Shown: positions 19,349 to 28,075, numbered from the stretch's first letter. The stretch: 64,000 nucleotides of DNA from Pseudomonadota bacterium (GCA_022566735.1 JADFIG010000013.1:1-64000); one strand, 5' to 3'. Numbers and translations are program-made. The notes: generated from the sequence alone by a model not told the origin.

Positions 19349-19902
19349 TTCAGGTGCCTCCAGATGGATCCGTTTCGGATTTGCTTTACGGTGGTCCTGC
19401 TGACGCCGTAGCGCGCCACCAGGGTCTTGGTTGATTCGGTGCTGAACTTGATTGCTAGGGCCTGGGCGTCAGTTAACTTCGCGCAGCCGTTGCTGGATCC
19501 GTGCAGCGGCGCCGCATCCCTTTGACCAGATGCATAGAGCGCCTTGAGCGTTTCGGATGTCTTCTGCCTTGACGCGAGAGAGTGCTTGGCGCCGACCTTG
19601 TGGTGTCTGTTGTGCTCGCTTGCAGATAGCAGCTCAAGGTTTTCTGCGGTGTCGTGATCCTTGAGCTCGTTGCCGTGATGTGCGTGATCTGTTGGTGTCA
19701 GAGCTCGCCCCAGCTTCGAGGCCAGGACGGCACGGCTGCGATGAACGTAGATGCCGCCGAACACCTCCCGGACACCAGGAAAGAACGGGTGAGGTCGCAG
19801 ACGAACTCGCCAGTACTTGCAGTGCTTATTCGGCGGGTATTCGCCGATGACCTCAATTCCGTGCGGCAGCACGTACAGCGGTGGTTTGGGAGGCCTTCCC
19901 AT
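19345..19902 (-). CDS. HNH homing-type endonuclease with DNA-binding tail
   Basis: 185 residues from ATG 19902. The middle (about 95-125) carries the HNH_3 pattern: His-rich HAHHGNELKDHDTAENLELLS and SEHNRHH. The C-terminal part (ALAIKFSTESTKTLVARYGVSRTTVKQI) is a helix-turn-helix like the modules that target homing endonucleases. It overlaps the exonuclease gene start by four bases. Probably a free-standing homing gene. The frame upstream of ATG 19902 is not protein-like. Confidence 0.8.
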   Translation of the reverse strand: MGRPPKPPLYVLPHGIEVIGEYPPNKHCKYWRVRLRPHPFFPGVREVFGGIYVHRSRAVLASKLGRALTPTDHAHHGNELKDHDTAENLELLSASEHNRHHKVGAKHSLASRQKTSETLKALYASGQRDAAPLHGSSNGCAKLTDAQALAIKFSTESTKTLVARYGVSRTTVKQIRNGSIWRHLK

Positions 19903-19931
19903 GGTGGTCTTTCCAGGAGGTGTAAAGGTGG

Positions 19932-20444
19932 TCAGGCGGTGGCGGTGGTGCGAAGCTGCTGAACAGCCCAGGCCCGGGCGGCTCGGCATTGGTCAGCGTC
20001 AAACAGGCCGAAGTGGCATTCGGCCTTCGGGATGCCCAGGTGGTCGGCGAGCGCCTGGTAGGCATCTATGCGAGACATGCGGTGGTGCTTCCACAGCAGG
20101 TTGAAGGGCTGCTTGCAGTCGGTGCGCAGGCGGCGCAGTTCGGCGCCGGCCAGCGTGCCCAGCGGGATGCTGGTGAACGGGTGCATGCCCACCATGGCGT
20201 CACAGTCGGTGCAGCGGTAGGCCCAGGGCCACTCGCCGTAGGTCTGGCCGCTGCGGTAGATCTGGGTGTGGTGGGCGATCACCACAGGGCCGGAGCAGAC
20301 CGGGCAGGTATCCGGCACAGGGGCTGGGTCAGGCACGCGCGCCGTGGCGGTCCGCGACGGCTGCCATGGGGACTTGCCGTGCTTCGGCACCAGGTGGCGG
20401 AATGCCTCGGGCACGGGGGCGAGCTGGTTAGGTTGAGTGGACAT
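19932..20444 (-). CDS. DUF3268-like zinc-finger protein
   Basis: About 170 residues. CPVCSG and CTDCD pairs form a zinc site; VGMHPFTSIPLGTLAGAELRRLR, LLWKHHRMSRIDAYQALADHLGI and HFGLFDADQC match the DUF3268 pattern of phage zinc-finger-containing proteins. Function of the family is unknown. Starts are ambiguous: in-frame GTG codons at 20456 and 20453 overlap the upstream stop; I chose ATG 20444. Confidence 0.7.
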   Translation of the reverse strand: MSTQPNQLAPVPEAFRHLVPKHGKSPWQPSRTATARVPDPAPVPDTCPVCSGPVVIAHHTQIYRSGQTYGEWPWAYRCTDCDAMVGMHPFTSIPLGTLAGAELRRLRTDCKQPFNLLWKHHRMSRIDAYQALADHLGIPKAECHFGLFDADQCRAARAWAVQQLRTTATA

Positions 20445-20449
20445 GTCGG

Positions 20450-20935
20450 TCACCACTGGTAGGTGTCGGCGTCCAGGTACACCTGGCAGTGCCGGCGCAG
20501 ATGGTCGGTGGGGCGCGGTGCTTGGATGCCTTGGTGTGTAGCCCGGATGAAGCCGCGCCAGCAGAAGTCGGCGGCAGCGGTACCGCGGTGCTCATCGAGC
20601 TGGTTGAACCGATGCCACCGGCCGGCCTGCAGGTAGCCGTGCTTGAACTGCGTCAGGGGTGCGCCAGAGATCCACAGGTACATGGGCAGCTCAGGCCGGC
20701 ACAGATCGAAGCGCTGAACGCCATTGACGCGAGGCACGTTGTCGGTATGCCAGTGCGGAACACAGGGGTACTGGCGGGGCATGAGCATGTGCACCTTGAC
20801 GTCCCAGGTGTATGCATCAGGCTCATCGGGGAACGTCTCAAGCACCGGGCGTAAGTCGGGCATCAGCGCCAGGAGCTCATCGAGGGGCGCCTGGTGAACG
20901 CCGCAGTGTTGTTTGGACCAGTCAACGGATGTCAT
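20450..20935 (-). CDS. Conserved-looking phage protein with HxxxD motif, function unknown
   Basis: About 161 residues from ATG 20935 (TGAGG ahead); a GTG at 20947 overlapping the upstream stop is the alternative. It is rich in aromatic residues. A PCVPHWHTDNVPR segment offers HxHTD-type metal ligands, and an RGFIRATH segment lies about 80 residues later. The arrangement loosely recalls 2-oxoglutarate/Fe oxygenases but is not enough for assignment. It lies directly behind the SMC-like ATPase. Confidence 0.6.
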   Translation of the reverse strand: MTSVDWSKQHCGVHQAPLDELLALMPDLRPVLETFPDEPDAYTWDVKVHMLMPRQYPCVPHWHTDNVPRVNGVQRFDLCRPELPMYLWISGAPLTQFKHGYLQAGRWHRFNQLDEHRGTAAADFCWRGFIRATHQGIQAPRPTDHLRRHCQVYLDADTYQW

Positions 20936-20943
20936 GGTTGGCC

Positions 20944-22734
20944 TCACGCAGCGATCAGGTCAGCCTGCACGGCATTCGCCGGAGCGCCCGCCTTGCACAT
21001 GCCGCCAGCCACCCATGCGGCCGAAACCCCCTCGGGCCAGCTCCCCGTGGCCGACTTGAGCGTGGCGCCCACCAGCACGGTATCGATCTCGGCGTTGATG
21101 GCCAGGGTGCTCAGCCAGGTCAAGGCCTGGGCGCGGCCGTTGAGCTCCAGCACGTCGAAGCGGTCCAGCATCAGCACCCGCAGGCCGCTGACCTGGGCGA
21201 TGGCCTCGCCCAGCATGGCGTCCACGCGCCACTTCTCCGACTCGCTCAGCAGGGCGTAGGCACGGCCGCCATAGGTGATGGCCATGTCCGTGCCGATTTG
21301 TGCGCAGCTCCAGCCCGTGTCTTCGGCTGACTGCTTGAGGCGCTCATTGACCGGGCCCAGAGCCTTTCCGACCAGTTCGCCGGGGATGCCGTTGGGGCCC
21401 AGGGCTTCAGCGATGGCGATCCACTGCATGATGTCGGCATGCAGCTCAGCTGCCTTGGCCGTGGCGGCATCGGCGCCATCGGCCGCACGCTTCGCCGCGT
21501 TGTGAGCATCGATCTGGGCAGTGAGGGCGGCGCGCTGCGCCTGCAGGGCCTTGATGCTTGCATCAACCTCCTGCACCTCGGATTCCTTCACGGGCTCACC
21601 CTGGTGGCTGATGGCTTTGAGTTGCGTCTCCGCATCGCGTGCTGCAGCCAGATCGCGCTTGTCGTTGGCCACGGCCTTCTCCAACAGGCTCACGGCCTCC
21701 TTGAGCGCGGGCAGGCGATCTGCCGCCACGGATTGGTCATTGGCGAAGCTGACCTTGCCGTGCGTGGCCTCATAGGCATCCAAGGCCGCACGGACACGGC
21801 ATTCGAGCTCATTGTTCAAGTCCAGGGCTTCGCCGTAGAACACCAGGAACGCCACCGACCAGCCCAGCTCGTGCATGAGGCCCTCGCGCTTTTCGCCAGG
21901 GCACTGCGCCAGGTCGGCCTGCACCTTGGCCAGCTCCTTCTCATCGACATCCAGCTTCTTCTGGATGCGCTCGATCATGTCGACCTGGGCTTGCAGCTGC
22001 TCGCGCCGGCCGACCAGGTCTTGCTCCTGCTGGCGGCGCACACGCAAGGCACCCAGGGTCTGGTTCGCGGCAGCCACCTGCTGGTCCAGCGCTGCTGCCT
22101 GGGTGGTCAGTCGCTGCAGCTCGGTCGCATCAAAGTCGGGGCGCGCTGCCTGCCAGTTGCCGCCCTTGTCGCTGCCCCACTGCTCGTTCGTCACCTGCTT
22201 CCATGCGCCTTTTGTCTGCGTGGCGGACTCGGCCGCGACAGATGCCGCACCCTCGAAGCCGGCGCGCAGCATGGGCAGCACGCGCTCGCACTTCTTGGCG
22301 TCCAGGCCGCGGGCCAACATCAGGGGTTTGACGTCGGCGGCCGTGGAGCTCACGCCCAGCAGGGCGAACAGCAGGCCCTTGCGGTCTGCCGGCTTGAGCG
22401 CAGCCAGGCGGGCCGGATCGAGCACATAGGGCAGCGCAGGGTGGTCATGCAGTTGCTTGCCCTTGCCCGTGGGGAGCATCAGCCAGTTCTCGCCGGCGTC
22501 CGTGTGCACCTGGGCCTGGCCAGTCGATGCACCTTCGGTGATCAGCTGGGCATAGTCCTTCTTGTAGTTGACGCCACGGGCCGGCTCGGCGATCAGCGCC
22601 AGGCGCACAGCGTCCAGGATGGATGTTTTGCCCTGGCCGTTGCCGCCCACCAGCATGCAGACCGGCGAGGTGATGGAGATGTCGATCTCCTTGGCGCCAA
22701 TGACGTTGTTCGCGGTGATTTGCTTGATGTGCAT
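20944..22734 (-). CDS. SMC/RecF-like ATPase
   Basis: 596 residues. Walker A GGNGQGKTS lies near residue 30 after an SMC-type N-terminus (MHIKQITANNVIGAKEIDI). A long coiled-coil middle (about 210-440) follows, then an ABC-type signature LSESEKWRVD near 525 and a Walker B segment LRVLMLDRFDVLE. In Walker B the usual Glu after Asp is Arg, so hydrolysis may be altered. Start ATG 22734 has AGGAG 5-6 bases upstream. It is in one operon with RecT and a PD-(D/E)XK nuclease and probably acts in phage recombination or end processing, like other phage SbcC/RecF-like ATPases. Confidence 0.85.
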   Translation of the reverse strand: MHIKQITANNVIGAKEIDISITSPVCMLVGGNGQGKTSILDAVRLALIAEPARGVNYKKDYAQLITEGASTGQAQVHTDAGENWLMLPTGKGKQLHDHPALPYVLDPARLAALKPADRKGLLFALLGVSSTAADVKPLMLARGLDAKKCERVLPMLRAGFEGAASVAAESATQTKGAWKQVTNEQWGSDKGGNWQAARPDFDATELQRLTTQAAALDQQVAAANQTLGALRVRRQQEQDLVGRREQLQAQVDMIERIQKKLDVDEKELAKVQADLAQCPGEKREGLMHELGWSVAFLVFYGEALDLNNELECRVRAALDAYEATHGKVSFANDQSVAADRLPALKEAVSLLEKAVANDKRDLAAARDAETQLKAISHQGEPVKESEVQEVDASIKALQAQRAALTAQIDAHNAAKRAADGADAATAKAAELHADIMQWIAIAEALGPNGIPGELVGKALGPVNERLKQSAEDTGWSCAQIGTDMAITYGGRAYALLSESEKWRVDAMLGEAIAQVSGLRVLMLDRFDVLELNGRAQALTWLSTLAINAEIDTVLVGATLKSATGSWPEGVSAAWVAGGMCKAGAPANAVQADLIAA

Positions 22735-22747
22735 GGTTTGCTCCTGT

Positions 22748-23491
22748 TCAGTCGGTGGCCAGCACGGTGCGGCTGCCGTCGTTGGACATGGGGGAGATGA
22801 GACCGGCGGATTCCATGGCCTCCAAGAGGCGCGCGGCGCGGTTGTAGCCAATGCGCAGGTGGCGCTGCACGAGCGAGATCGATGCGCGCTGCTGGCTGGT
22901 GACGATCTCGACCGCCTGCTGGTACATCGGGTCTTCGCCGTCGATGCCGGCCAGCAGGTCCGAGTCGCTGGGCCCTGCGCTGTCCGGCGGGGTGTGGTCC
23001 TTGCGCTCAGGAATGCGGTTGACGCTGCGCGCCCAGATGCCGTCATCCGTGCCTTCGAAATCGAGCTCCTGGTTCGCCGACTGCAAGACGATTTCGATTT
23101 CATCGGCGAGGTACTCGGCCAGCGTGGCCACCTCGGTGCCGGATGGCTCGAAGGACACCGAGAACGTCAGATTGATGTGGCCGCCGTCCAGGATCTCCAG
23201 GTGGAACTTCTTGACCTTCACGCCCTGGTGCGTGGAGCCGCAGGCCTGCAGGCTGTAGCCATCATGCTCATGCCCGAAGGTCAGCGGGCCCAGCTGCAGG
23301 TTGCGCTTGGCCATGGTGCCGGGCAGCCACAGGGCGTGCGGCAGCTGGTCATCGAAGAAGTGGAAGACGGTCAGGTCGGTGCGGGTGTTGAGCTTGAGAT
23401 CGACGCACAGCTTTTGCGCCTCCTCCTCACCTTCCTTGCGGGTGTTGAGGTGCTTGATCGACGCCACGCCCTTGAAGCGGAACTTGTTCAC
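22748..23491 (-). CDS. Phage protein with C-terminal FtsK gamma domain
   Basis: 247 residues. The C-terminal 60 residues ([46 protein letters not shown], quoted in parts: [20 protein letters not shown] is the core) match the winged-helix gamma domain of FtsK, which reads KOPS sequences on host chromosomes. No translocase motor is present. The N-terminal 170 residues form a beta-rich domain of unknown type. Located between the SMC-like ATPase and RecT genes. Possibly binds KOPS on host DNA or joins the recombination complex; role inferred. Confidence 0.75.
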   Translation of the reverse strand: MNKFRFKGVASIKHLNTRKEGEEEAQKLCVDLKLNTRTDLTVFHFFDDQLPHALWLPGTMAKRNLQLGPLTFGHEHDGYSLQACGSTHQGVKVKKFHLEILDGGHINLTFSVSFEPSGTEVATLAEYLADEIEIVLQSANQELDFEGTDDGIWARSVNRIPERKDHTPPDSAGPSDSDLLAGIDGEDPMYQQAVEIVTSQQRASISLVQRHLRIGYNRAARLLEAMESAGLISPMSNDGSRTVLATD

Positions 23492-23542
23492 TGGGAACTC
23501 CTGGCCAGGGCCGGCGCGTTACCGGCCCGCTGGATTGCTGGG

Positions 23543-24811
23543 TTACTCGGGGGCAGTGCCGGGGGTGGCGGCGCGCCGGCGGCTGGTACCCTGCAGCGGA
23601 GCTGCGGCCGCGGCTTGCGCCGGTGCCGCGGTAGGCTGCGGATTGGCCAGTGCCTCGCGGCGACGGCGGTACACGTCGAGCAGCGTCTGCGCCGCATCTG
23701 CGTCCAGCACCTGGTCGCGCTCCAGGCCGCTGACCTCGTCGGCCAGGAGGTCGAGCGTGTCGATGTCGCGGCAGGCCTCGATACGGGTGGCGAAGGCGTC
23801 CAGGTCAAAGGCCGGCTTCCCCTGCGCAGCCTGAGCCGCTGCCTGCTGTCGCACGGCGGTGGTGCTGGCGCTGGCGGCCGGCTTGCTTTCCACCTTCTCG
23901 GTGGTGTCAGGCATGGCCTGTTGCCGCACCGTCGGGCTCGGATCGTGGGTGATCTCGCCGGTGGTCTGGTCCACGCGCTGCATGTCGGTGCGCAGGGATT
24001 CACTGGTGACCGTGTACGTGCCGTTGGGCATCACATCGACCACATCGGCCAGCTCCTCGGAAGTGCGGCCCATGCCCATCATGATGTCAGGGGCGTGGAT
24101 GCGGCCAAAGAACGCACCAGCGCGGTACTGCAGCATGAGGGTCTTCATTTCCGTCTGCCACTTGGAGCCGGACTTGCCATACCAGCCTTCTTCGACAGCC
24201 AGCTTCATCGACACGGGGGCGGACTCGATCACCGGCAGGTTCGCGGCCTTGGCCTGGTCCAGGGTGAAGACGTTCGGCGGGAACGGCATGCCCTTCGGGA
24301 GGGTCCAGGCCACACACACCTCATCAACGATCTTGACCTCGACATCTTTGAAGTCGTAGCCGTTCTTTTCCTTGTTCCAGCCTTGCTTTTCGCGGTACTT
24401 GGCAGTCATCGGGCCGCGATTCTTGATGTCGAAGCGCAGGGGGTGGAACCGGCCGCTGGCGTTGATGGAGGCGATGACGAATTGAGCCGACCAGGACAAG
24501 CGCCCCTCGATCACGTTGGCGTTCTGCATCACCGACGTGATGCTCATGCCAACAGCTCGCGCAGTTTCGATGGCCACGAGGCAGTTGCCGATGGCAGACG
24601 GGTTCTCGATCCACTCGTCGCCATTGCGGTTCTTTTTCAGAACGTGCGAGCGGAAGGCGACGGGAATGGCATCGGAGCTTGCATAGGCCTTGGCAATGCG
24701 GTTGGCCAGCACAAAGCCGCGCTCTGTGAACATGTCGATGGACTGGTCGGGGATGCTGGCCAGCTCGCTGGGGCCTTGTCGAACTTGGGCGATGGACATG
24801 GGTGCGTTCAT
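23543..24811 (-). CDS. recT: RecT-family single-strand annealing protein
   Basis: 422 residues from ATG 24811. Residues about 25-270 follow the RecT pattern: FVLANRIAKAYASSDAIP, NCLVAIETARAVGMSITSVMQNANVIEGR and LSWSAQFVIASINASGRF. The C-terminal 140 residues are Ala/Gln/Pro-rich and probably disordered, with a short helical module (RIEACRDIDTLDLLADEVSGLE) similar to tails in other RecT-like proteins. It anneals complementary single strands during phage recombination, working with the exonuclease encoded just upstream (24820-25629). The frame upstream of 24811 is shadow. Confidence 0.88.
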   Translation of the reverse strand: MNAPMSIAQVRQGPSELASIPDQSIDMFTERGFVLANRIAKAYASSDAIPVAFRSHVLKKNRNGDEWIENPSAIGNCLVAIETARAVGMSITSVMQNANVIEGRLSWSAQFVIASINASGRFHPLRFDIKNRGPMTAKYREKQGWNKEKNGYDFKDVEVKIVDEVCVAWTLPKGMPFPPNVFTLDQAKAANLPVIESAPVSMKLAVEEGWYGKSGSKWQTEMKTLMLQYRAGAFFGRIHAPDIMMGMGRTSEELADVVDVMPNGTYTVTSESLRTDMQRVDQTTGEITHDPSPTVRQQAMPDTTEKVESKPAASASTTAVRQQAAAQAAQGKPAFDLDAFATRIEACRDIDTLDLLADEVSGLERDQVLDADAAQTLLDVYRRRREALANPQPTAAPAQAAAAAPLQGTSRRRAATPGTAPE

Positions 24812-24819
24812 GGTGTTGC

Positions 24820-25629
24820 TCACTCGTGATAAGGGCAGGTGGCCCAGCGGGCGCAGTACTTCGGCGAGCACAGCATCGAGCTGGGGTTGGGGGGAAACAG
24901 GCCGCTGCGGAACATCTGCGCAGCGATCTCGATGAGGCCGGGGGCGTCTTCGGTGCCGACCATGACGCGCTTGGCGTCCCACACCTGCGAGACGGCCGTG
25001 CTCGGCCTGGTGCTGGTGTGCAGGGCGATGATCTGGGCGCCCTTGGTGAGGACTTGCTCGCCTTGCTCGTACATGAGCTGGTAGGTACCCAGCTGAGGGC
25101 TGCGGCCCTTGATCTGGGCCTCGCCCTGTTGGATCACGGCAGAGCCGGTCTTGACGTCAGAGATCAGCACGCCGTCGCCGGCATCGGTGACGCGGGAGCG
25201 GTCCATGGACCCGGTCAGGCGTACGATCACGCCGTTGCCGCAGTCGATGTCCAGGGGCTGCAGCTTGGCCTCGACGGCCAGGTAGTGGAAGCGCGGCGCG
25301 ATGTCCAGGCAGTAGCTGGTGTGCAGCGTCAGGCCGATGCGCTCGGCCTCGCGCACGCTCAGCTCGTCCTGGCTGTAGTCCACGTCGCGATCAGGCTGGC
25401 GCAGGCTGTCCACGAAGATGCTGGCGGCTTCGTCAATGCTCAGGGCCTGGCCACCGGGCAGGCGGCCGCTGTCGTAGGCCGCGGTGCTGGCGTGGATGGA
25501 AGTGCCCAGGTGTGCGCGCAGGCCTGCTGGCTTGCGGATGCCCAGCATGTGGACACCCTGCCAGGCGTATGCGCAGTCAAAAAGTCCACCCCAAGAGGAT
25601 GCCCGGACGGTGAAAATCGACTGCGTCAT
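24820..25629 (-). CDS. PD-(D/E)XK nuclease (RecB/Cas4-like phage exonuclease)
   Basis: 269 residues. Motifs in order: GTSIHAS (about 42-48), LTGSMDRSR, ISDVKTG (the D and ExK-type catalytic site, here DVK) near residue 150, QLGTYQLMY, and a C-terminal CSPKYCARWATCPYH cysteine cluster that, with an upstream Cys, could hold an Fe-S cluster as in RecB-family nucleases. It lies directly before recT and likely resects ends for RecT. It overlaps the HNH gene upstream by four bases. Confidence 0.85.
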   Translation of the reverse strand: MTQSIFTVRASSWGGLFDCAYAWQGVHMLGIRKPAGLRAHLGTSIHASTAAYDSGRLPGGQALSIDEAASIFVDSLRQPDRDVDYSQDELSVREAERIGLTLHTSYCLDIAPRFHYLAVEAKLQPLDIDCGNGVIVRLTGSMDRSRVTDAGDGVLISDVKTGSAVIQQGEAQIKGRSPQLGTYQLMYEQGEQVLTKGAQIIALHTSTRPSTAVSQVWDAKRVMVGTEDAPGLIEIAAQMFRSGLFPPNPSSMLCSPKYCARWATCPYHE

Positions 25630-26108
25630 GCCGCACGCCTCCCACGGCCGAATCCAGGACGTGCAACTGGCTGAAATTCAGGCCACGCAGGCGATGCCTC
25701 CAGACGATGGTGCAGCGCGACGTGATATTCGTGAGTGCAAATCAGCAGGTTTTCAGGGCGGTTGTCCGTCTTGTCGCCATTGATGTGGTGGACCACCTCA
25801 TTACGCGGGTTACCAGAACCAAGGTTTTGCAGTCCTCGACCGAGTGCCTTCTCGGCAACAAGGATGTGCTCATACTGGCGCTTCCCTCCGGCGAGTTGAA
25901 CCACGATGTAGCCATGCGAGCTAAACGACTTGTTGCCCACTGCGGCATCAGAGCGTGTCTCGCGCGCAAGCCGCATGCTGTGCCCATTGATGAACTTCAA
26001 TGGCACGCCCTTGACCCAGCCTTTTGCGGTGGCATTTGTCGTGGGGATGCGTGTTTTTTGACCGCATCCGCACTGGCAAAAACCGACCGATGGTTTGTCG
26101 ATGTTCAT
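25626..26108 (-). CDS. HNH homing-type endonuclease (HNH_3)
   Basis: 160 residues. VVHHINGDKTDNRPENLLICTHEYHVALHH (read as the HHINGDKTDNRPENL core, about 107-121) is the standard HNH_3 site of homing endonucleases. An N-terminal CxCGC zinc-like motif is also present. It sits between the vWA gene and the nuclease gene; base use is less GC-rich than in the neighbours, as expected for a recently arrived element. Confidence 0.85.
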   Translation of the reverse strand: MNIDKPSVGFCQCGCGQKTRIPTTNATAKGWVKGVPLKFINGHSMRLARETRSDAAVGNKSFSSHGYIVVQLAGGKRQYEHILVAEKALGRGLQNLGSGNPRNEVVHHINGDKTDNRPENLLICTHEYHVALHHRLEASPAWPEFQPVARPGFGRGRRAA

Positions 26109-26166
26109 GGTGTGGTGAAGGTGGGCGGGCCAGACTGCGCCCCGCCTTGTCAGCTCAGGCTGTGGG

Positions 26167-26781
26167 TCAGTCGTTGATGGCGGCCACGATCAGCTCGGCC
26201 GTGGTGGCGAACTGGTCAACTTCGGCCACGGTCTTGGCGTCCACGATGTCGAACTTGGCGTCGTCCAGCTCGTCGTCCAGCTCTTGCAGGAACGCAGTGG
26301 CGCCGGCGTCGTCACCCACCTGCACGAACAGGATGGTCAGGGCGTCGTCGGTTTCGATCTGATGCGAGGCGTCCACGATCACCTTGGCGGCCGCGGCGCG
26401 GTCATCGGGCGCGCCATCGGTGAACACCACGATGAAGTCCTTCTTGTCGGACTTGCCGGCCAGCTTGAGGGCCGCGCTCAGAGCCTCGGCCAGGGGCGTG
26501 CCACCGCGGGGGCTGGTGCCGGCGAACACTTCGCGGGCCTTGTCCACGCCGACGCCGTCATGCGTCTGGATGTTGGTGCCGCCAAACAGGACCAGGCCCA
26601 GGCCGTCGCTGTCGAGCTCGGCCACGTCGCGGATGAGGGTCAGCGCGCTCTCTTGGACGGCCTGCCAGCGGGTGACGCTGGAGCCGGCCTTGACGGGCTC
26701 GCCCATGGAGCCGGATGTGTCGATGGCGATGATGAAGTCGTACTCGGACAGCTTGGCCTTGATGGCTTCGATTTGGGACAT
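26167..26781 (-). CDS. von Willebrand factor A domain protein
   Basis: 204 residues from ATG 26781, which has GGAGA about 6 bases upstream. The whole product is a vWA domain with a complete metal site: DTSGSMG (DxSxS, about 21-27), Thr in RGGTPLAEA near 92 and Asp in TDGAPDD near 126. vWA domains bind protein partners through a divalent metal. It has no signal peptide, so it acts in the cytoplasm. It heads the recombination block and may scaffold these proteins; role inferred from position. Confidence 0.85.
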   Translation of the reverse strand: MSQIEAIKAKLSEYDFIIAIDTSGSMGEPVKAGSSVTRWQAVQESALTLIRDVAELDSDGLGLVLFGGTNIQTHDGVGVDKAREVFAGTSPRGGTPLAEALSAALKLAGKSDKKDFIVVFTDGAPDDRAAAAKVIVDASHQIETDDALTILFVQVGDDAGATAFLQELDDELDDAKFDIVDAKTVAEVDQFATTAELIVAAIND

Positions 26782-26852
26782 GAAAAATCTCCGTTGAGGA
26801 TGGGTTGCCGCCGCAAAGGCCCGGCGGCTTGGCCATGGAACTTGGTGTGTGG

Positions 26853-27041
26853 TCAGCCCACCAGGCCACTTGCCAGCAGGCACACAGCCACGAATGCGCA
26901 GGCGTAGAGCGCTTCGTCCTGGCTCTTGCGCGATGTGGGGAGGGCAGCTGATGCGCGCGTCAGCCATGCCGGCACGCGGATGTGCCAGAAGGTGGTGAAG
27001 TCGCGGCCAATGGCGGCCAGGGCAGATGTCAGCTTGCGCAT
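26853..27041 (-). CDS. Small protein with C-terminal membrane helix (62 aa)
   Basis: 62 residues from ATG 27041. N-terminal two thirds are basic and amphipathic; residues 46-61 (YACAFVAVCLLASGLVG) form a probable membrane segment at the C-terminus. Overlaps the small zinc protein gene upstream by 13 bp. No family recognised. Confidence 0.5.
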   Translation of the reverse strand: MRKLTSALAAIGRDFTTFWHIRVPAWLTRASAALPTSRKSQDEALYACAFVAVCLLASGLVG

Positions 27042-27238
27042 GGGATGGGCTCCGGCTTGTTCGTGGTGATGGGGCGGCAGCCGTGGCACTGCCACAGGCG
27101 TGTACGCGGATGGATGCGACCGCCCGCCTGGGGGCGCCACTTGAAGCAGCTCATGCAGTTGCGCGTCGATCCATTGCCAGCGAATGGGTTGTCGCTCGGG
27201 TTGGCTGCTGCGTGGTTGGTGGGGCGGCGCAAAGTCAT
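27029..27238 (-). CDS. Small zinc-binding protein (69 aa)
   Basis: 69 residues with CMSC (about 28-31) and CHGC (about 51-54) pairs, a treble-clef or zinc-ribbon pattern. Proteins of the style NPFxxN...CxxCxxW are common in early regions of betaproteobacterial phages. Start ATG 27238 overlaps the upstream gene stop by four bases. Confidence 0.65.
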   Translation of the reverse strand: MTLRRPTNHAAANPSDNPFAGNGSTRNCMSCFKWRPQAGGRIHPRTRLWQCHGCRPITTNKPEPIPCAS

Positions 27239-27756
27239 GCGGGCACCACCTCTGCGGCTTCGCAGCCGGGCTTAACCGCCATTCCGCGCGCAAGCTCATC
27301 CGCTGCCTGATCAGCGCTGGCAACGAGCTGTGTCAGCTTGTCCTGATAGCGCGCCATGCACTCGGGCGTCAGGTCCGGCGTGATGGAGCGAGGCCCAACG
27401 CCGGACACCTCGATCACCACAGCGATCACGCGCGGTGCGCCATCAATCTCGGACCACTCGACCGTCACGGGTGCGTGACCGGTGAAGTCCTTGAAGGTGC
27501 GCACATGGTCGTTTGTGCGGTACTCGGGTGGCACGTGGCGGTTCCACAGGACGTGCTGGGCATCGAGCTCTTGGCGCAGCGTGATCAGCGCATCCAGCTC
27601 GGCACGGCCTTTGCGCCACTGCTCGGCGGCAGCGTGCTCGAACTGCCAGTCCATGCGCAGCAGCCTGGAGACGTACTGTGCGCGGCTGATCTGCTGCGGG
27701 GCTTGAACGGCCTGCTGCAAGATGCCTGCGAACACAGGGTGCATGTGCGCGTTCAT
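27235..27756 (-). CDS. Hypothetical phage protein (173 aa)
   Basis: 173 residues, soluble, mixed alpha/beta. A central RVIAVVIEVSGVGPRSITP strand region and long helices at both ends are visible. No motif recognised. Its start overlaps the first gene of the left operon by four bases. Confidence 0.65.
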   Translation of the reverse strand: MNAHMHPVFAGILQQAVQAPQQISRAQYVSRLLRMDWQFEHAAAEQWRKGRAELDALITLRQELDAQHVLWNRHVPPEYRTNDHVRTFKDFTGHAPVTVEWSEIDGAPRVIAVVIEVSGVGPRSITPDLTPECMARYQDKLTQLVASADQAADELARGMAVKPGCEAAEVVPA

Positions 27757-28013
27757 GCCGTCACCTGGGGGGCGTCGAGCATGGCCAGGCCAGCCGTGCC
27801 GACCGCGACAGCTGCACCATCTGCGGGTGCGCGCTCATGACGGAAGGTGATCTCTCGCAGCGCGTCGCGCAGCTGGTTGAGGACTTCTGCGCGCGGGTTG
27901 AACGGCGTCATGGCGCCGCCAATTTGGCCGCCTGTGATCAGGTGGGCGCTGACGTAGTCATGCGCCTCTGTCAGGGCTTCCTGCAGTGCGCGCAGGTTCT
28001 CGGTTTGCTTCAT
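27753..28013 (-). CDS. First gene of the left operon, hypothetical (86 aa)
   Basis: 86 residues, helical N-terminus (ENLRALQEALTEAHDYVSAHL). It is the first gene behind the operator-overlapped leftward promoter at 28047-28075, so it should be among the earliest phage products, a position often used for N-like or host-takeover proteins. No family recognised. Confidence 0.65.
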   Translation of the reverse strand: MKQTENLRALQEALTEAHDYVSAHLITGGQIGGAMTPFNPRAEVLNQLRDALREITFRHERAPADGAAVAVGTAGLAMLDAPQVTA

Positions 28014-28046
28014 CGCTCACCCCGTGGGTGTTGTTGGGATGAGCTA

Positions 28047-28075
28047 ACGATAGCAAATGCTTCACCTTAGTGCAA
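28047..28075 (-). promoter_or_regulatory. Leftward early promoter (pL-like)
   Basis: Read on the minus strand: TTGCAC (28075-28070), 17 bp, TATCGT (28052-28047). This is a good sigma-70 promoter driving the 27,753-to-11,728 gene series. Both elements are overlapped by copies of the operator found at the repressor, so repressor binding would block it. Confidence 0.7.
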
